From Zhongshania aquatica (GTDB lineage: Bacteria; Pseudomonadota; Gammaproteobacteria; Pseudomonadales; Spongiibacteraceae), in the NCBI RefSeq assembly GCF_027257955.1, contig NZ_JANZNQ010000010.1, forward strand, positions 62,001-126,000: a stretch of 64,000 bases of DNA. Direction: 5' to 3'. Shown one piece after another: positions 47,154 to 58,051 of the stretch. The stretch's first letter is position 1; the number at the start of each line of letters is the position of its first letter. The notes beneath the pieces were generated by a model. The model was not told the origin of the DNA. It saw only the letters and a program-made list of their open reading frames with translations, and made no database searches. Both the position numbers and the translations under genes were made by a program.

Positions 47154-49019
47154 TCAGAAATACTGTCGCCATGACAATTCTAAAGCCGCAGATTCAGCTC
47201 CATAATCCTTATGGTAATCCACGCTGGCGCGAATAGCCTGATTCTTCGCAATTGTCACATTTGAGCTAAGTGACAGGCGTTGCTTTACCCCTTCGCCCAC
47301 ATCATTTCCACCACCAAAATCAATATAACTTGCGCTCAACTCTGTTGCCCAGCGGCTGCCCTGCCATAGCTGGCCAACGCTTATTTGCGGCCCTATGCGC
47401 AAGCGATTATCGGCATCGTCATTGTGTTCTAATCGCGCCCCCGGAATAATATAGGCAACTCCGCCAACAAATTCTGTAGATACACCTGCGCCACCACTTA
47501 CTCTGGCAACTAAGCTTTGATCTGGCGATGTATCCAAGCGCTCAAGTCCTGCATTTACCTGCCAGCTCAAGGGAGAGAAAAAGGCGTTACGGGGCGCCAA
47601 GGATCGAATCGCTACTGGATCAAATCGCTGCAGGCGAAGCGACTCATTATCTTGCCAGCGGAGTTTAAGCTGCCCCATCATCAGGGTCGCGCCTTCAGGA
47701 TAGCCAGCCACCGAATCTAAGGCATCGTGGTAACTAATACGCCACTCTAAATCTGCATACTGCCTGCTTTTTCGAACACCGCCAGTCACACCGAGTAATG
47801 ACGTCGCATGCCCCTGATCTGGCCGACCCGGCACTGGAGGTAAGGGCAATGACTGTGAGCCGTAAGACTGAATCTCGCGGAGCAGTGTCAGGCTACGTGT
47901 CGCCTGCCCAGGGCTTCGTTGCTCACGGTTACTGGTGTAACGCAAATACCGATAAGCAGCCATTACTATCTGCTGACGCTCCGACGTGGTGTATCGTAAA
48001 TAACGCGGATCAGTGAGCTCTTTCTCATCTGCTGCCAAGCGCAACACCAACTCTTTTTGCGCAGCATCTAAGCCCATCAGCACCGTTTCAAGCTCTACGC
48101 GCCTAGACGCCCGATAGCTCGGCTCTTCAGTTAAGCCACTTTCAACCACCTGTCGCACTGTATCTACGGGCATCGCTGCCCGCGCAAACATAGACGTTAA
48201 GTCCAAGTCAGGCATCGCAACTTCAAGTAACTCTAATAGCCGAAAGGAACAATTCTCATCAAAAAAATAATAATCAAAATTAATATCACGCAACTCCCAA
48301 GTATGCGCCATGAGCATATCAATTTGATCAGCTGTTAGTGTTAGCGGGTATTCCCAAATATCACGATTTTCAAGACGGCTATATTCTTGAATTTTTTCAT
48401 AATAAGGTTGCATGCTAAATAAACCGGGATAGCCACCTAATATTCCTCGGTAGGCATACAACATACCGTTTTCGCCCGGAGGAATACTCGCCGCAAAATT
48501 TAGAGCATAGGATAAAAACGCACTTTCGCTGCGCTCACCTGCGGGGTCTAAGCGCAAAAATGTATGCCCGTACATCGAGGAAGGACTATTCAAATAGCTC
48601 GCGGCCAGCACTAGCACCACGCGTTCAATATCTATTTTTTCGCGCCACTCCGTGTACTCCTGGCAATGATCTAGCAAGCCTGACACTACGATATGTTGAC
48701 GGGATAACCACAGATATCGTGCGGGGTATCGGCATGCCGTTTCAACAGGGTTCTCAGCGAATGCTGTTAGAGTCTCTGTTAACTCCGCTTCTTGATCCAT
48801 TGCGCCGTTAGCAGCAAGAAAAAACCGAGTATCGTCTATATAGCTAGCCGCCACGCCATCGAAAAAAGTAGTACCGCGCGGAATATGTAATAAAGCCCGC
48901 CAAGCCGCACTATTCAACAGCTGTAAGCGGTCGACCTCTTGAACTGGCTGCATTTGTGAATATACAGGTAACGACACAGTAAATAGCAGTATCAGCACTG
49001 CCACACGGCTTTCAAACAT
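47154..49019 (-). CDS. DUF4105 (Lnb-type N-terminal) envelope protein
   Basis: The 621-residue protein starts at MFESRV (49019) with GAGAA upstream and has a signal peptide ending near VYSQ (about residue 21). The N-terminal half carries the DUF4105 hallmarks: SYLNSPSSMYGHTFLRLDP, the YRGILGGYPGLFSMQPYYEKI stretch and the FFDENCSFRLLELLE segment with conserved Asn-Cys. The C-terminal half is Tyr/Arg-rich beta strands ending in SWRQYF, suggesting an outer-membrane barrel. The DUF4105 fold is papain-like in related lipoprotein-processing enzymes, so an envelope hydrolase is plausible (inference). Confidence 0.82.
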   Translation of the reverse strand: MFESRVAVLILLFTVSLPVYSQMQPVQEVDRLQLLNSAAWRALLHIPRGTTFFDGVAASYIDDTRFFLAANGAMDQEAELTETLTAFAENPVETACRYPARYLWLSRQHIVVSGLLDHCQEYTEWREKIDIERVVLVLAASYLNSPSSMYGHTFLRLDPAGERSESAFLSYALNFAASIPPGENGMLYAYRGILGGYPGLFSMQPYYEKIQEYSRLENRDIWEYPLTLTADQIDMLMAHTWELRDINFDYYFFDENCSFRLLELLEVAMPDLDLTSMFARAAMPVDTVRQVVESGLTEEPSYRASRRVELETVLMGLDAAQKELVLRLAADEKELTDPRYLRYTTSERQQIVMAAYRYLRYTSNREQRSPGQATRSLTLLREIQSYGSQSLPLPPVPGRPDQGHATSLLGVTGGVRKSRQYADLEWRISYHDALDSVAGYPEGATLMMGQLKLRWQDNESLRLQRFDPVAIRSLAPRNAFFSPLSWQVNAGLERLDTSPDQSLVARVSGGAGVSTEFVGGVAYIIPGARLEHNDDADNRLRIGPQISVGQLWQGSRWATELSASYIDFGGGNDVGEGVKQRLSLSSNVTIAKNQAIRASVDYHKDYGAESAALELSWRQYF

Positions 49020-49035
49020 TATTGTTCTCAATAGC

Positions 49036-49055
49036 AAAACGGCCCCGAAGGGCCG
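49036..49055 (-). terminator. UUCG-tetraloop terminator after the DUF3015 gene
   Basis: On the minus strand CGGCCC-TTCG-GGGCCG forms a 6-bp stem capped by the very stable TTCG loop and is followed by TTTT. It lies between the DUF3015 gene and the DUF4105 gene, separating or attenuating their transcription. Confidence 0.82.
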
Positions 49056-49080
49056 CCAACAATCTCAATATTGAATAAAA

Positions 49081-49563
49081 CTATGAGACGTATTTTGACA
49101 AGCGTTGGTCTTCTTTCATGATGGCAAAAATCGATGCCATAACCGCATCAGCTTGCACATCCGCAGAGGGGAATAAGCTGTCAAAATTATTGTGAAGACT
49201 TTCTTTAAACACAGCACGATCTTCTGCACTAATACCTAGTGACACAGCAACAGCGGTTAATGCTTCGCCATCGCCACGGGCTACATCTTCAGAAAATTCA
49301 TCCATGATAGCGCCAACGTTGACCACCTTCTTGCCGCCATACGTCAACTGGCCATCAGCTGAACAACCATTTGTACCAGAGGTCATTCCGAAAGTGTTAT
49401 TACCAGACGTGCCGTTAGTAATAGAGGCAACGAGATGTGATGGCAAGCCAGATTGGCCAGCAAACAACATATTGCCCCAACCACAATTTGGACCACCGGG
49501 CGCAACAGCAAATGATGCGCTTGAACATGCTATTAAAGCCGATGCGATAAATAGTTTCTTCAT
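49081..49563 (-). CDS. DUF3015-family exported protein
   Basis: The 160-residue protein starts at MKKLFI (49563) with GAGGGA upstream and has a clear signal peptide cleaved near SFA-VAPGG (about residue 22). The mature part begins GGPNCGWGNMLFAGQSGLP and ends with the EDQRLSKY region seen in DUF3015 members. Two cysteines (NCGWG and GCSADG) may form a disulfide. It is probably periplasmic, with unknown function. It precedes the DUF4105 gene on the same strand. Confidence 0.82.
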   Translation of the reverse strand: MKKLFIASALIACSSASFAVAPGGPNCGWGNMLFAGQSGLPSHLVASITNGTSGNNTFGMTSGTNGCSADGQLTYGGKKVVNVGAIMDEFSEDVARGDGEALTAVAVSLGISAEDRAVFKESLHNNFDSLFPSADVQADAVMASIFAIMKEDQRLSKYVS

Positions 49564-49674
49564 AGTCAATCCCTCGTAAATTTTATATTTAAAAACCGCA
49601 GGCAGAGATTAGCACAGCCAACGAGCTTGTCTACGTTTCAAATATAAAATTCTATGAATAAGCTTTTTACAGGC

Positions 49675-49697
49675 AAAAAAAACCCCGCATAGCGGGG
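49675..49697 (-). terminator. Intrinsic terminator after pnp
   Basis: On the minus strand CCCCGC-TAT-GCGGGG is followed by eight T residues, 35 bases after the pnp stop. It closes the rimP-to-pnp operon. Confidence 0.92.
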
Positions 49698-49731
49698 CTT
49701 CTCGAGAAAGGATTAACGCTTATTCAGCGCT

Positions 49732-51852
49732 TTACTCACTCGTTTCTGCTACTGCTGCAGCGCTATCAGCTATCGCTTCTTTAATAGACAACTTGATACG
49801 ACCACGAGCATCAACATCCAGTACTTTAACCTGAACATCTTGACCTTCGGTGAGGTAGTCGCTGACATTTTCTACACGCTCATCAGAGATCTGAGAGATA
49901 TGCACAAGGCCATCTTTACCTGGCAGAATAGTCACGAACGCACCAAAGTCTACGATACGAGCTACTTTACCAGTGTAAGTTGCACCAACTTCAGCTTCTG
50001 CAGTAATTGCCAGAATACGGTTTACCGCATCATCGCGTGATGCTGAGTCAGAACCGTATACACGGACGGTACCGTCGTCTTCGATATCGATTTGCGCGCC
50101 AGTTTCTTCGCACATAGCGCGAATAGTTGCGCCGCCTTTACCGATGATGTCACGGATTTTATCGGAATCCACTTTCATCACGTGCATGCTTGGTGCGTTA
50201 TCAGAAACACCGCTACGCGAGGTCGCAAGAACCTGATTCATCTGACCAAGAATATGCAAACGAGCTTGCTGAGCTTGCTCAAGCGCCACTTCCATAATCT
50301 TTTGAGTAATACCTTCGATCTTGATGTCCATCTGCAATGCAGTAACACCGTCGGCAGTACCGGCAACTTTAAAGTCCATGTCACCCAAGTGGTCTTCGTC
50401 ACCGAGGATATCGGTCAAGACTGCGAAGCGCTCGCCTTCTTTAACCAGACCCATTGCGATACCGGCAACGGGTGCTTTAAGCGGCACACCTGCATCCATT
50501 AATGACAAGCTGCCAACACAGACAGATGCCATGGAGCTAGAACCGTTTGATTCGGTAATTTCAGACACCACACGAATAGTGTACGGAAAATCTTCTACGC
50601 TTGGCAAAACTGCTTCCAAGCTCCGACGCGCCAAGCGGCCGTGACCGATTTCGCGACGGCCAGTACTACCCATACGACCACACTCACCTACTGAATAGGG
50701 AGGGAAGTTGTAGTGAAGCATGAAGTTATCTTTAAACTCACCAGCCAACGCATCAACAAACTGCGCATCGCGGCTAGTGCCTAAGGTAGCAACACCGATA
50801 GCCTGAGTTTCACCACGGGTGAACAAAGCTGAACCGTGCGCCTTACCAAGTACACCAACTTCAACATTGATTGGACGCACGGTGCGTCCATCACGGCCAT
50901 CAATACGCGGCTCACCGTTCAAAATACGTTGACGAACGATTTGCTTTTCTAGCTTCGCAAATACACCTCGAACGTCGTCGGCGCTGTATTGTGCTTCGTC
51001 GCCAGTCGCCAATTCAGCAATAGCTTGGTTACGCAATTCGCCAACTTTAGCATAGCGTTCCATTTTATCAGTAATGCGGTAAGCATCACCCAAGCCAGCT
51101 TTGTAACCGCCAGCTACCGCGCCCAACAATGCGGTGTTTTCTTCTTGAGGCGCCCAAGTCCAAACTGCTTTGCCAGCTTCGCTCGCAAGCTCTTTGATTG
51201 CTTGAACCGCAGCTTGCATTTCTTGGTGTGCGTATAACACTGCACCCAACATTTGATCTTCGGTTAACTGCTGCGCTTCAGACTCAACCATCAATACAGC
51301 GTCTTGCGTACCGGCAACAACCATATCTAACAGGCTTGTTTCTAGCTGTGCAAAGCTGGGGTTAAGGATGTAGCCATCTTCTGCAGTAAAACCAACGCGT
51401 GCTGCGCCAACAGGACCTGCAAATGGAACACCAGACACAGCCAACGCTGCTGAGGTGCCAATTAACGCGGCGATATCCGGATCGTTCTCTTTGTCTGCAG
51501 ACATTACAGTACAGATAACCTGCACTTCATTCTGGAAACCTTTAGGAAACAATGGACGAATCGGGCGATCGATCAGACGTGACGTTAATGTCTCTTTCTC
51601 TGAAGGACGCGCTTCGCGCTTGAAGAAACCGCCTGGAATTTTACCAACGGCGTAAGTACGCTCTTGGTAATGTACAGACAGAGGGAAAAAGTCCTGACCA
51701 GGCTTGGCAGATTTTGCCGCCACAACGGTACACAGAACTTGCGTATTATCGATAGTAACCAATACCGCGCCAGTCGCTTGTCTAGCGATACGGCCGGTTT
51801 CCAAGGTAACAGTCTGGCTGCCCCACTGGAATGTTTTAGTAACGGGATTCAC
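49732..51852 (-). CDS. pnp: Polynucleotide phosphorylase
   Basis: The 706-residue exoribonuclease has two RNase PH-like domains ([22 protein letters not shown]; the second with [19 protein letters not shown]), then a KH domain ([15 protein letters not shown]) and an S1 domain ([30 protein letters not shown]). It degrades RNA 3' to 5' by phosphorolysis, and can join the degradosome with RNase E. It follows rpsO across a hairpin, as in E. coli where RNase III processes this leader for autocontrol. Confidence 0.98.
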   Translation of the reverse strand: MNPVTKTFQWGSQTVTLETGRIARQATGAVLVTIDNTQVLCTVVAAKSAKPGQDFFPLSVHYQERTYAVGKIPGGFFKREARPSEKETLTSRLIDRPIRPLFPKGFQNEVQVICTVMSADKENDPDIAALIGTSAALAVSGVPFAGPVGAARVGFTAEDGYILNPSFAQLETSLLDMVVAGTQDAVLMVESEAQQLTEDQMLGAVLYAHQEMQAAVQAIKELASEAGKAVWTWAPQEENTALLGAVAGGYKAGLGDAYRITDKMERYAKVGELRNQAIAELATGDEAQYSADDVRGVFAKLEKQIVRQRILNGEPRIDGRDGRTVRPINVEVGVLGKAHGSALFTRGETQAIGVATLGTSRDAQFVDALAGEFKDNFMLHYNFPPYSVGECGRMGSTGRREIGHGRLARRSLEAVLPSVEDFPYTIRVVSEITESNGSSSMASVCVGSLSLMDAGVPLKAPVAGIAMGLVKEGERFAVLTDILGDEDHLGDMDFKVAGTADGVTALQMDIKIEGITQKIMEVALEQAQQARLHILGQMNQVLATSRSGVSDNAPSMHVMKVDSDKIRDIIGKGGATIRAMCEETGAQIDIEDDGTVRVYGSDSASRDDAVNRILAITAEAEVGATYTGKVARIVDFGAFVTILPGKDGLVHISQISDERVENVSDYLTEGQDVQVKVLDVDARGRIKLSIKEAIADSAAAVAETSE

Positions 51853-51889
51853 GGAGTAATTCCTCCCAAAATAAGGGTTATATAAAGTA

Positions 51890-51912
51890 ATAAGGGGGCC
51901 ACTAAGGCCCCC
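51890..51912 (-). terminator. Hairpin between rpsO and pnp
   Basis: GGGGGCC (minus strand, 51906-51912) pairs with GGCCCCC (51894-51900) around a 5-base loop, followed by a T-rich TTATTA. In E. coli the equivalent site is a leaky terminator for rpsO that lets transcription enter pnp. Confidence 0.8.
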
Positions 51913-51927
51913 TCACTTATTCTTGTT

Positions 51928-52197
51928 TTAGCGACGCAGACCTAGACGTTTGATCAATTTGCTGTAACGCTCTTGGTCTTTGCGTTTTAAGTAATCCAGC
52001 AATTTACGACGCTGGTTTACCATGCGAATCAAACCACGACGTGAGTGGTGATCCTTTTTGTGGCCTTCAAAGTGACCCTGTAGTTTGTTGATGTTAACTG
52101 TTAATAAAGCTACCTGCACTTCTGGAGAACCCGTATCGCCTTCAGCAGTTTGGTAATCCTTAACAACATCAGCCTTCTCAATAGCAGATAATGCCAT
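51928..52197 (-). CDS. rpsO: 30S ribosomal protein S15
   Basis: The 89-residue protein starts [12 protein letters not shown] at 52197, with GAGGAAAGAG upstream. It contains the S15 core ([37 protein letters not shown]). It binds 16S rRNA helices 20-22 early in 30S assembly and in other species represses its own translation. A longer frame to 52212 includes its own ribosome site and is spurious. Confidence 0.98.
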   Translation of the reverse strand: MALSAIEKADVVKDYQTAEGDTGSPEVQVALLTVNINKLQGHFEGHKKDHHSRRGLIRMVNQRRKLLDYLKRKDQERYSKLIKRLGLRR

Positions 52198-52336
52198 CTT
52201 CTCTTTCCTCATTACGAATATGCGTTTATAAATCGAGCCAGACCGCGCATATTTACAGTCAGGTTCGGAAGAAATGGCCTTTTGCCACTAACTTCATTTC
52301 CTTTTACCGGTGTCCCGGCACAAATTCAGCCGCGCA

Positions 52337-53266
52337 TTATCCCACAGTTGAAAGCAAACGACGAGGTGTAACGCGCCCATCGTCTAAAATTTCACCAATT
52401 CCGAGGAATTTTCCGCCCTCGGCGAGTAAAACAACCTCGCCCGATGTCGGCGCACCGGATACCTGCACCGGCTGCCCTTGCAGTAAATAGTAGGCCGCAG
52501 TGTCGCCTAGGGTAAGTTGAGGGATATGACCCAACGCATCGGTGATTGGCAACAATAACGCATCTAACCCGTCAAAATCTTCGCGGTCGCGAAGGGCTTG
52601 TAATTGCTCTGTCGATACCGACTGAGCCTCAACAAACGGGCCAGCCTGTAAGCGACGCAAACTCGACACATGCGCGCCACAACCGATAGCCGCGCCCAAA
52701 TCCTCAGCCAGCGAGCGAATATACGTTCCCTTGGTGCACCGAACGCGCACCACAGCCACCGCTAGCGCACCCGGCGTAAAGGATTCCAATACAAACTCTC
52801 GAATCGTGACCGGCCGTGCAGGACGCTCAACCGTTATGCCTTTACGTGCCAATTCATACAGCGGCTTACCGTCACGCTTAAGCGCCGAATACATGGGTGG
52901 CACTTGCAAAATATCACCACGCAATTTGGCTATTTGCGATTCAAGTTCGGCTGCAGTGAGATGTGACGCGTCAACTTCCGCCAATACGCTGCCTTCGGCA
53001 TCGCCAGTATCGGTTTGCTGACCAAAAATGAAGTGGCTGCGATATTCTTTATCTGCATCCAATAAAAATTGCGAAAACTTGGTCGCCTCACCAAAGCACA
53101 CAGGCAATACACCTGTCGCCAAAGGATCTAAGGCGCCGGTGTGCCCCGCTTTACTGGCATTATAAATTGCCCGAGCGGTGACCATTGCACCATTAGAAGA
53201 ACGACCGGGGGGTTTATCCAATACCAAAATACCGTCAACAGACCGGCCTTTACGACGTCTCGCCAA
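52337..53266 (-). CDS. truB: tRNA pseudouridine(55) synthase
   Basis: The 309-residue enzyme makes pseudouridine 55 in the T-loop of all elongator tRNAs. The catalytic aspartate lies in GHTGALDPLATGVLP, and the GTYIRSLAEDLG and C-terminal PUA-like region are present. It starts at TTG 53266, as no ATG fits and the family start MARRRKGR is reproduced. It lies 5 bp after rbfA in the same operon. Confidence 0.96.
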   Translation of the reverse strand: MARRRKGRSVDGILVLDKPPGRSSNGAMVTARAIYNASKAGHTGALDPLATGVLPVCFGEATKFSQFLLDADKEYRSHFIFGQQTDTGDAEGSVLAEVDASHLTAAELESQIAKLRGDILQVPPMYSALKRDGKPLYELARKGITVERPARPVTIREFVLESFTPGALAVAVVRVRCTKGTYIRSLAEDLGAAIGCGAHVSSLRRLQAGPFVEAQSVSTEQLQALRDREDFDGLDALLLPITDALGHIPQLTLGDTAAYYLLQGQPVQVSGAPTSGEVVLLAEGGKFLGIGEILDDGRVTPRRLLSTVG

Positions 53267-53271
53267 TGCAG

Positions 53272-53658
53272 CTATTCCCCGTCGCTATCCGTATAACGGC
53301 TGCGATCAGCGTCAACTGCATCTTGAATAAGCTTACTGATATGTTGGCCACGATTAACGCTGGTATCGTAATAAAATCGCAACTGCGGAGTAGTGCGAGC
53401 ATTGTTGATCTTGGCGACTTGGCTTCGTAAAAAACCCGCGGCCTTATTCAACACATCGAGAGACTCTTTCGCCTCTTCAGGCGTATTTTTACCCATGACG
53501 GTGACGTAAATCTTAGCATGGCTCAAGTCACGACTGACCTGAGCGTCTATGACACTGACCATGCCAAGACGCGGGTCCCTAAGCTCCTTCTGGATAAACG
53601 TACCCAACTCTCGCTTTAAAAAATCCGCTATCCGCGCTGTACGGCTAAACTCTTTCAA
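53272..53658 (-). CDS. rbfA: 30S ribosome-binding factor A
   Basis: The 128-residue KH-like protein begins KEFSRTARIADFLKREL and has the DPRLGMVSVIDAQVSRDLSHAKIYVTV core. It binds immature 30S subunits and is released by RsgA (also here). The start is TTG 53658: the only in-frame upstream option is blocked by a stop, and GGAG lies 11 bases before it. It is 28 bp after infB. Confidence 0.95.
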   Translation of the reverse strand: MKEFSRTARIADFLKRELGTFIQKELRDPRLGMVSVIDAQVSRDLSHAKIYVTVMGKNTPEEAKESLDVLNKAAGFLRSQVAKINNARTTPQLRFYYDTSVNRGQHISKLIQDAVDADRSRYTDSDGE

Positions 53659-53686
53659 TTGACTCGCTACTCCGCAACGTCAGCCC

Positions 53687-56473
53687 CTAGAGGCTACGTG
53701 CAATTTCCTTCACTTCATACACTTCGATCTTGTCACCGGCGCGCACATCTTTGTAATTCTTAACGCCGATACCACACTCAAGGCCATTCTTAACCTCGGA
53801 GGCATCGTCTTTAAAGCGGCGCAAAGACTCTAGCTCACCTTCGTAGACAACAACATCGGCACGCAGAACACGAATACGCTTGCTGCGATAAACCGTACCC
53901 TCAATAACCATACAACCTGCAATGTCGCCAAACTTAGGTGAACGGAATACGTCACGCACTTCGGCAACACCGACAATTTCTTCACGCATTTCAGGGCTTA
54001 ACATACCCGTCAAAGCGGCGGTTACATCGTCGATAACATCGTAAATAACGCTGTAATAACGAAGATCAACACCCTCGGTCTCAGCCAATCTACGCGAGCT
54101 AGCATCAGCCCGTACGTTAAAGCCGAACATTACTGCACCAGACGTCAACGCAAGATTCACGTCTGTCTCAGTAATACCACCAACACCCGCCGATACGATA
54201 TTGACACGAACCTCGTCATTACCAATATCCATCAACGACGCCTGCAAGGCTTCTAAAGAACCGCGAACATCGGTTTTAAGAACGACATTCAGAATACGGC
54301 GCTCCGCTGATTCCATGCTTTCAAACATACGATCAAGCTTAGCTGCTTGTTGGCGTTTAATGCGCTGCTCACGGTCACGCACTTGGCGGAAATCTGCAAC
54401 TTCACGAGCACGCTTGTCGTTTTCAACAACAACAAAGCTGTCACCCGCATCCGGTGTGCCATCAAGACCTAGTATTTCAACTGGAATTGACGGACCGGCT
54501 TCTTTAACAGGCTTGCCATTTTCATCAAGCATCGCACGAACACGGCCTGAACACTGACCGGCCAACACGATGTCGCCTTGACGTAAGGTACCGCTCTGAA
54601 TCAACAGTGACGCAACCGCACCACGCCCCTTATCCAAGCGCGATTCGATAACCAAACCTTGAGCAGGTAAATCTGCCGCCGCTTTCAATTCAAGCAATTC
54701 TGCCTGAAGTAAAACTGCGTCTAATAATTTATCTATGCCTTCACCAGTATGCGCAGAAACGTGCACAAACTGAGTATCGCCACCCCATTCTTCAGAAATA
54801 ACGTCTTTCGCAGACAGCTCATTCTTCACTCGGTCAGGGTCAGCGCCTTCTTTATCCATTTTATTGACGGCAACAACCAAGGGCACACCAGCCGCCTTCG
54901 CGTGGACAATTGCCTCTTCGGTCTGTGGCATCACACCGTCATCCGCAGCAACCACCAAGATCACGATATCGGTACTCTTAGCACCCCGTGCGCGCATCTG
55001 CGTAAACGCTGCGTGGCCCGGTGTATCAAGGAAGGTGATCATACCGTGACCGGTTTCAACGTGATAAGCACCAATGTGCTGGGTGATACCACCCGCCTCA
55101 CCGCTGGCTACCTTCGTTTTACGAATATAGTCGAGCAGCGATGTCTTACCGTGGTCGACGTGACCCATAACGGTAACAACAGGAGCGCGCGAGATCATGG
55201 TACCCGCGCCACGAGAACCCAATGTTTCCTCTAGCGCTTCTTCTACCGCATCCTCGGAAACCAACTTAACCGTATGCCCCATTTCCTCAACGACCAATTG
55301 TGCCGTCTCTTGGTCGATAGGCTGATTGATGGTGACCATCATGCCCATTTTAATCATTTCTTTAATAACTTCCGCAGCCTTAACTTTCATTTGCTGAGCA
55401 AGTTCTGCCGCGGTGGTGGTCTCACCAATATTAACGGCATAGACAATTTTATCCGTCGGCGCTTGGAAGGCGTGACGCTGCGCATCATCTGGCAATTTCA
55501 AGGTCTTCTTCTTACGACGACCGCCGAAAGAACCTGCGCCATCTATATCATCACGCTTATTACCACGTGATTTGCCACCCTTACGACGCGGACGATCATC
55601 ATCTGTGGCAGCTTCTGTTGGCGCTGCACGACGGTGATGACGTGGCGCTGGCTTTTCTGCAGCCTCATTACCACTGTCTTTGGACGCTGGTGCGGCCGCA
55701 GCAGGGGCAGGCGCCTTTGCCTTCACTTTACGCTTTTCTTCATCGCGTTTTTTGTCAGCCAAGACTTCAGCGCGACGCTCTTGAACACGCTTCTCTTCTT
55801 CTTTGCGACGCAAAATAGCGCGCTGACGAAGAACTTCCGGATCGACGTCTAATACGTCTTCGACCACTTCGCGGTATTCATCTGTTTTATTCGCTGGTGC
55901 AGCAGCAGGCACAACTGGCTCAGGCTCTTGCGCGATAACGGCCGGCTCTTCTTTAACTGGCTCAGGAGCCTTCTCTTCAACAACAGGCTCTGGCTCAGGC
56001 TCAGGCTCCGGTGCTTTCTCTTCAACAACAGGCTCAGGACTAACAGGCTCAACCTTAGGTTCAGGAGTAGCTTCAACAACTGCCTCTACCTCGGGCGCTG
56101 CGTCTACATCAGCTGTATCATTTAATTCTGCGCGCAAACGCTCCTCAGCAGCAGCTTCCGCCGCCATCTCCGCAGGATCGCGCTTGATATAAGTCCGCTT
56201 TTTACGAACTTCAATATTAACGGTTTTCTTACCCGCACCAGACCCGGTTTTGAGCGTACTTAAGGTCTTACGCTTCAAGGTAATCTTCTGTGGCGCCTCG
56301 GCTGATTCTCCGTGGCTCCGCTTTAAGAAAGTCAGCAGGGTTTGCTTGTCTTCATCAGACACAACTTGCCCAGCAGCGCTGTGCGACAGCCCTGCCTCTT
56401 TCATTTGCCTTAATAATCGTTCTACTGGCGCGCCAACGACTTCGGCAAGCTGGCTCACGGTAACTTCAGCCAT
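53687..56473 (-). CDS. infB: Translation initiation factor IF-2
   Basis: The 928-residue GTPase brings fMet-tRNA to the 30S subunit. It has the IF2 N-terminal domain ([18 protein letters not shown]), a long Glu/Pro/Ala-rich and charged linker (about 110-330) with tandem [15 protein letters not shown] repeats, and then the G domain (G1 [26 protein letters not shown]). Domains II to IV complete the C-terminus. It overlaps no neighbour and is 29 bp after nusA. Confidence 0.98.
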   Translation of the reverse strand: MAEVTVSQLAEVVGAPVERLLRQMKEAGLSHSAAGQVVSDEDKQTLLTFLKRSHGESAEAPQKITLKRKTLSTLKTGSGAGKKTVNIEVRKKRTYIKRDPAEMAAEAAAEERLRAELNDTADVDAAPEVEAVVEATPEPKVEPVSPEPVVEEKAPEPEPEPEPVVEEKAPEPVKEEPAVIAQEPEPVVPAAAPANKTDEYREVVEDVLDVDPEVLRQRAILRRKEEEKRVQERRAEVLADKKRDEEKRKVKAKAPAPAAAAPASKDSGNEAAEKPAPRHHRRAAPTEAATDDDRPRRKGGKSRGNKRDDIDGAGSFGGRRKKKTLKLPDDAQRHAFQAPTDKIVYAVNIGETTTAAELAQQMKVKAAEVIKEMIKMGMMVTINQPIDQETAQLVVEEMGHTVKLVSEDAVEEALEETLGSRGAGTMISRAPVVTVMGHVDHGKTSLLDYIRKTKVASGEAGGITQHIGAYHVETGHGMITFLDTPGHAAFTQMRARGAKSTDIVILVVAADDGVMPQTEEAIVHAKAAGVPLVVAVNKMDKEGADPDRVKNELSAKDVISEEWGGDTQFVHVSAHTGEGIDKLLDAVLLQAELLELKAAADLPAQGLVIESRLDKGRGAVASLLIQSGTLRQGDIVLAGQCSGRVRAMLDENGKPVKEAGPSIPVEILGLDGTPDAGDSFVVVENDKRAREVADFRQVRDREQRIKRQQAAKLDRMFESMESAERRILNVVLKTDVRGSLEALQASLMDIGNDEVRVNIVSAGVGGITETDVNLALTSGAVMFGFNVRADASSRRLAETEGVDLRYYSVIYDVIDDVTAALTGMLSPEMREEIVGVAEVRDVFRSPKFGDIAGCMVIEGTVYRSKRIRVLRADVVVYEGELESLRRFKDDASEVKNGLECGIGVKNYKDVRAGDKIEVYEVKEIARSL
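55971..56035. repeat. Direct repeat inside the infB linker
   Basis: The 20-base sequence TTCTCTTCAACAACAGGCTC occurs at 55971-55990 and again at 56016-56035, encoding the repeated EPVVEE motif of the IF-2 linker. It is a likely site of in-frame length variation. Confidence 0.75.
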
Positions 56474-56502
56474 TCATCATTCTCCTAAACGGTACGACTC
56501 GC

Positions 56503-58005
56503 TTACTTTGCAGTTTCGTCTTCGTCTGCAAACCACGGAGCACGGGCAGTCATTATTAACTCACCAGCCCGTTCTTCAGTCATATCTTCAATATCGAGAA
56601 GATCTTCAACAGCCTGTTCGGCTAGATCTTCCATCGTTACAATGCCGCGGCTGGCAAGGATAAAGGCAAGGTGTTTTTCCATGCCATCCATTGTCAATAA
56701 ATCTTCAGCGGGCTCTGCGCTCTCTAACTTTTCTTCACTGGCTATCGCCTGGGTCAACAAGGCGTCTTTAGCGCGGGCTCGCAGCTCTTGCGCAATCTCC
56801 TCATCAAAACCTTCAATAGACATCATTTCTTCAAGTGGTACGTAGGCAACTTCTTCCAAAGTTGTAAATCCTTCATCCACCAACACTTCTGCAATGTCTT
56901 CACCCACATCGAGGGCGTCAACAAAAAAGCTTATTATCTGACCAGATTCTTGCTCGTGCTTAGCACCCATTTCTTCAATGCTCATCACATTGATGGTCCA
57001 GCCGGTTAGCTGACCTGCAAGCCGAACGTTCTGACCAGCCCGACCAATTGCCTGAGCAAGGTTATCGTCTGCAACACCAACATCCATTGTGTGAGTGTCT
57101 TCATCTACAACAATAGACTCGACTTCTGCAGGGGCCATGGCATTAATAACCAGCTGTGCCGGATTATCATCCCAAAGAATAATATCAACACGCTCATTGC
57201 CAAGCTCACCAGAAACCGCCTGCACACGCGAACCGCGCATACCAACACAGGCGCCCACTGGATCTATACGACCGTCATTCGTTTTTACAGCAATCTTAGC
57301 CCGCGAACCTGGATCACGAGCCGCCGCACGAATTTCGATAACATCTTCGGAAACTTCTGGCACTTCAATTTTGAAAAGTTCGATCAGCATTTCTGGGCAT
57401 GCACGGCTAAGGAATAACTGCGGGCCGCGAGCCTCGGGACGAACATCAGCCAAGATGGCGCGAACGCGGTCGTTGATGCGAAACACTTCACGGCCAACCA
57501 ACTCTTCGCGCGGCAACAAAGCCTCTGCGTTATTGCCGAGATCAACAATAATACTGTCGCGGGTTACTTTTTTAACCGTACCGTTAATGAGCTCGCCAAC
57601 ACGACTGCGATATTCATCAACGATTTGCGCACGCTCTGCTTCACGCACCTTCTGAACAATAACTTGTTTTGCAGTTTGTGCCGCAATACGACCAAAGCCG
57701 ACATTCTCAACGATCTCTTCGTAAATGTCGCCCGCTTTTAAATCAGCGCTGTATTCATGCGCTTCTTCGATCGTTAATTGGGTACCCAGCAATGCCATTT
57801 CGTCGTCTGGCATAACTAACCAACTACGAAAAGTCTGATAGTCACCCGTGTGGCGATCAATCACGACACGAATTTCTGAGTCTTCGTCATAACGTTTTTT
57901 GGCGGCTGTTGCCAATGCCTGTTCAATCGCTTCAAAAATGATGGTCTTCGACACACCTTTTTCGTTCGATACGGCTTCAACTACCAGCAATATTTCTTTA
58001 CTCAT
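56503..58005 (-). CDS. nusA: Transcription termination/antitermination factor NusA
   Basis: The 500-residue protein has the RNAP-binding N-domain, an S1 domain (about 135-200, [18 protein letters not shown]), two KH domains ([18 protein letters not shown] and [26 protein letters not shown] motif) and two acidic C-terminal repeats. It controls pausing, termination and lambda N or rRNA antitermination. In this operon it may act on its own leader. It is 47 bp after rimP. Confidence 0.98.
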   Translation of the reverse strand: MSKEILLVVEAVSNEKGVSKTIIFEAIEQALATAAKKRYDEDSEIRVVIDRHTGDYQTFRSWLVMPDDEMALLGTQLTIEEAHEYSADLKAGDIYEEIVENVGFGRIAAQTAKQVIVQKVREAERAQIVDEYRSRVGELINGTVKKVTRDSIIVDLGNNAEALLPREELVGREVFRINDRVRAILADVRPEARGPQLFLSRACPEMLIELFKIEVPEVSEDVIEIRAAARDPGSRAKIAVKTNDGRIDPVGACVGMRGSRVQAVSGELGNERVDIILWDDNPAQLVINAMAPAEVESIVVDEDTHTMDVGVADDNLAQAIGRAGQNVRLAGQLTGWTINVMSIEEMGAKHEQESGQIISFFVDALDVGEDIAEVLVDEGFTTLEEVAYVPLEEMMSIEGFDEEIAQELRARAKDALLTQAIASEEKLESAEPAEDLLTMDGMEKHLAFILASRGIVTMEDLAEQAVEDLLDIEDMTEERAGELIMTARAPWFADEDETAK

Positions 58006-58051
58006 TATCCGCCTCTTTCCGCAGCCGGCTATCTGAAATCGTCACCCTCGA

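Noticed and set aside
55567-56125. Leu/Arg-rich open frames antisense to infB
   Set aside because: They reflect the repetitive Glu/Pro/Lys-rich codons of the IF-2 linker read in reverse and have no ribosome sites.
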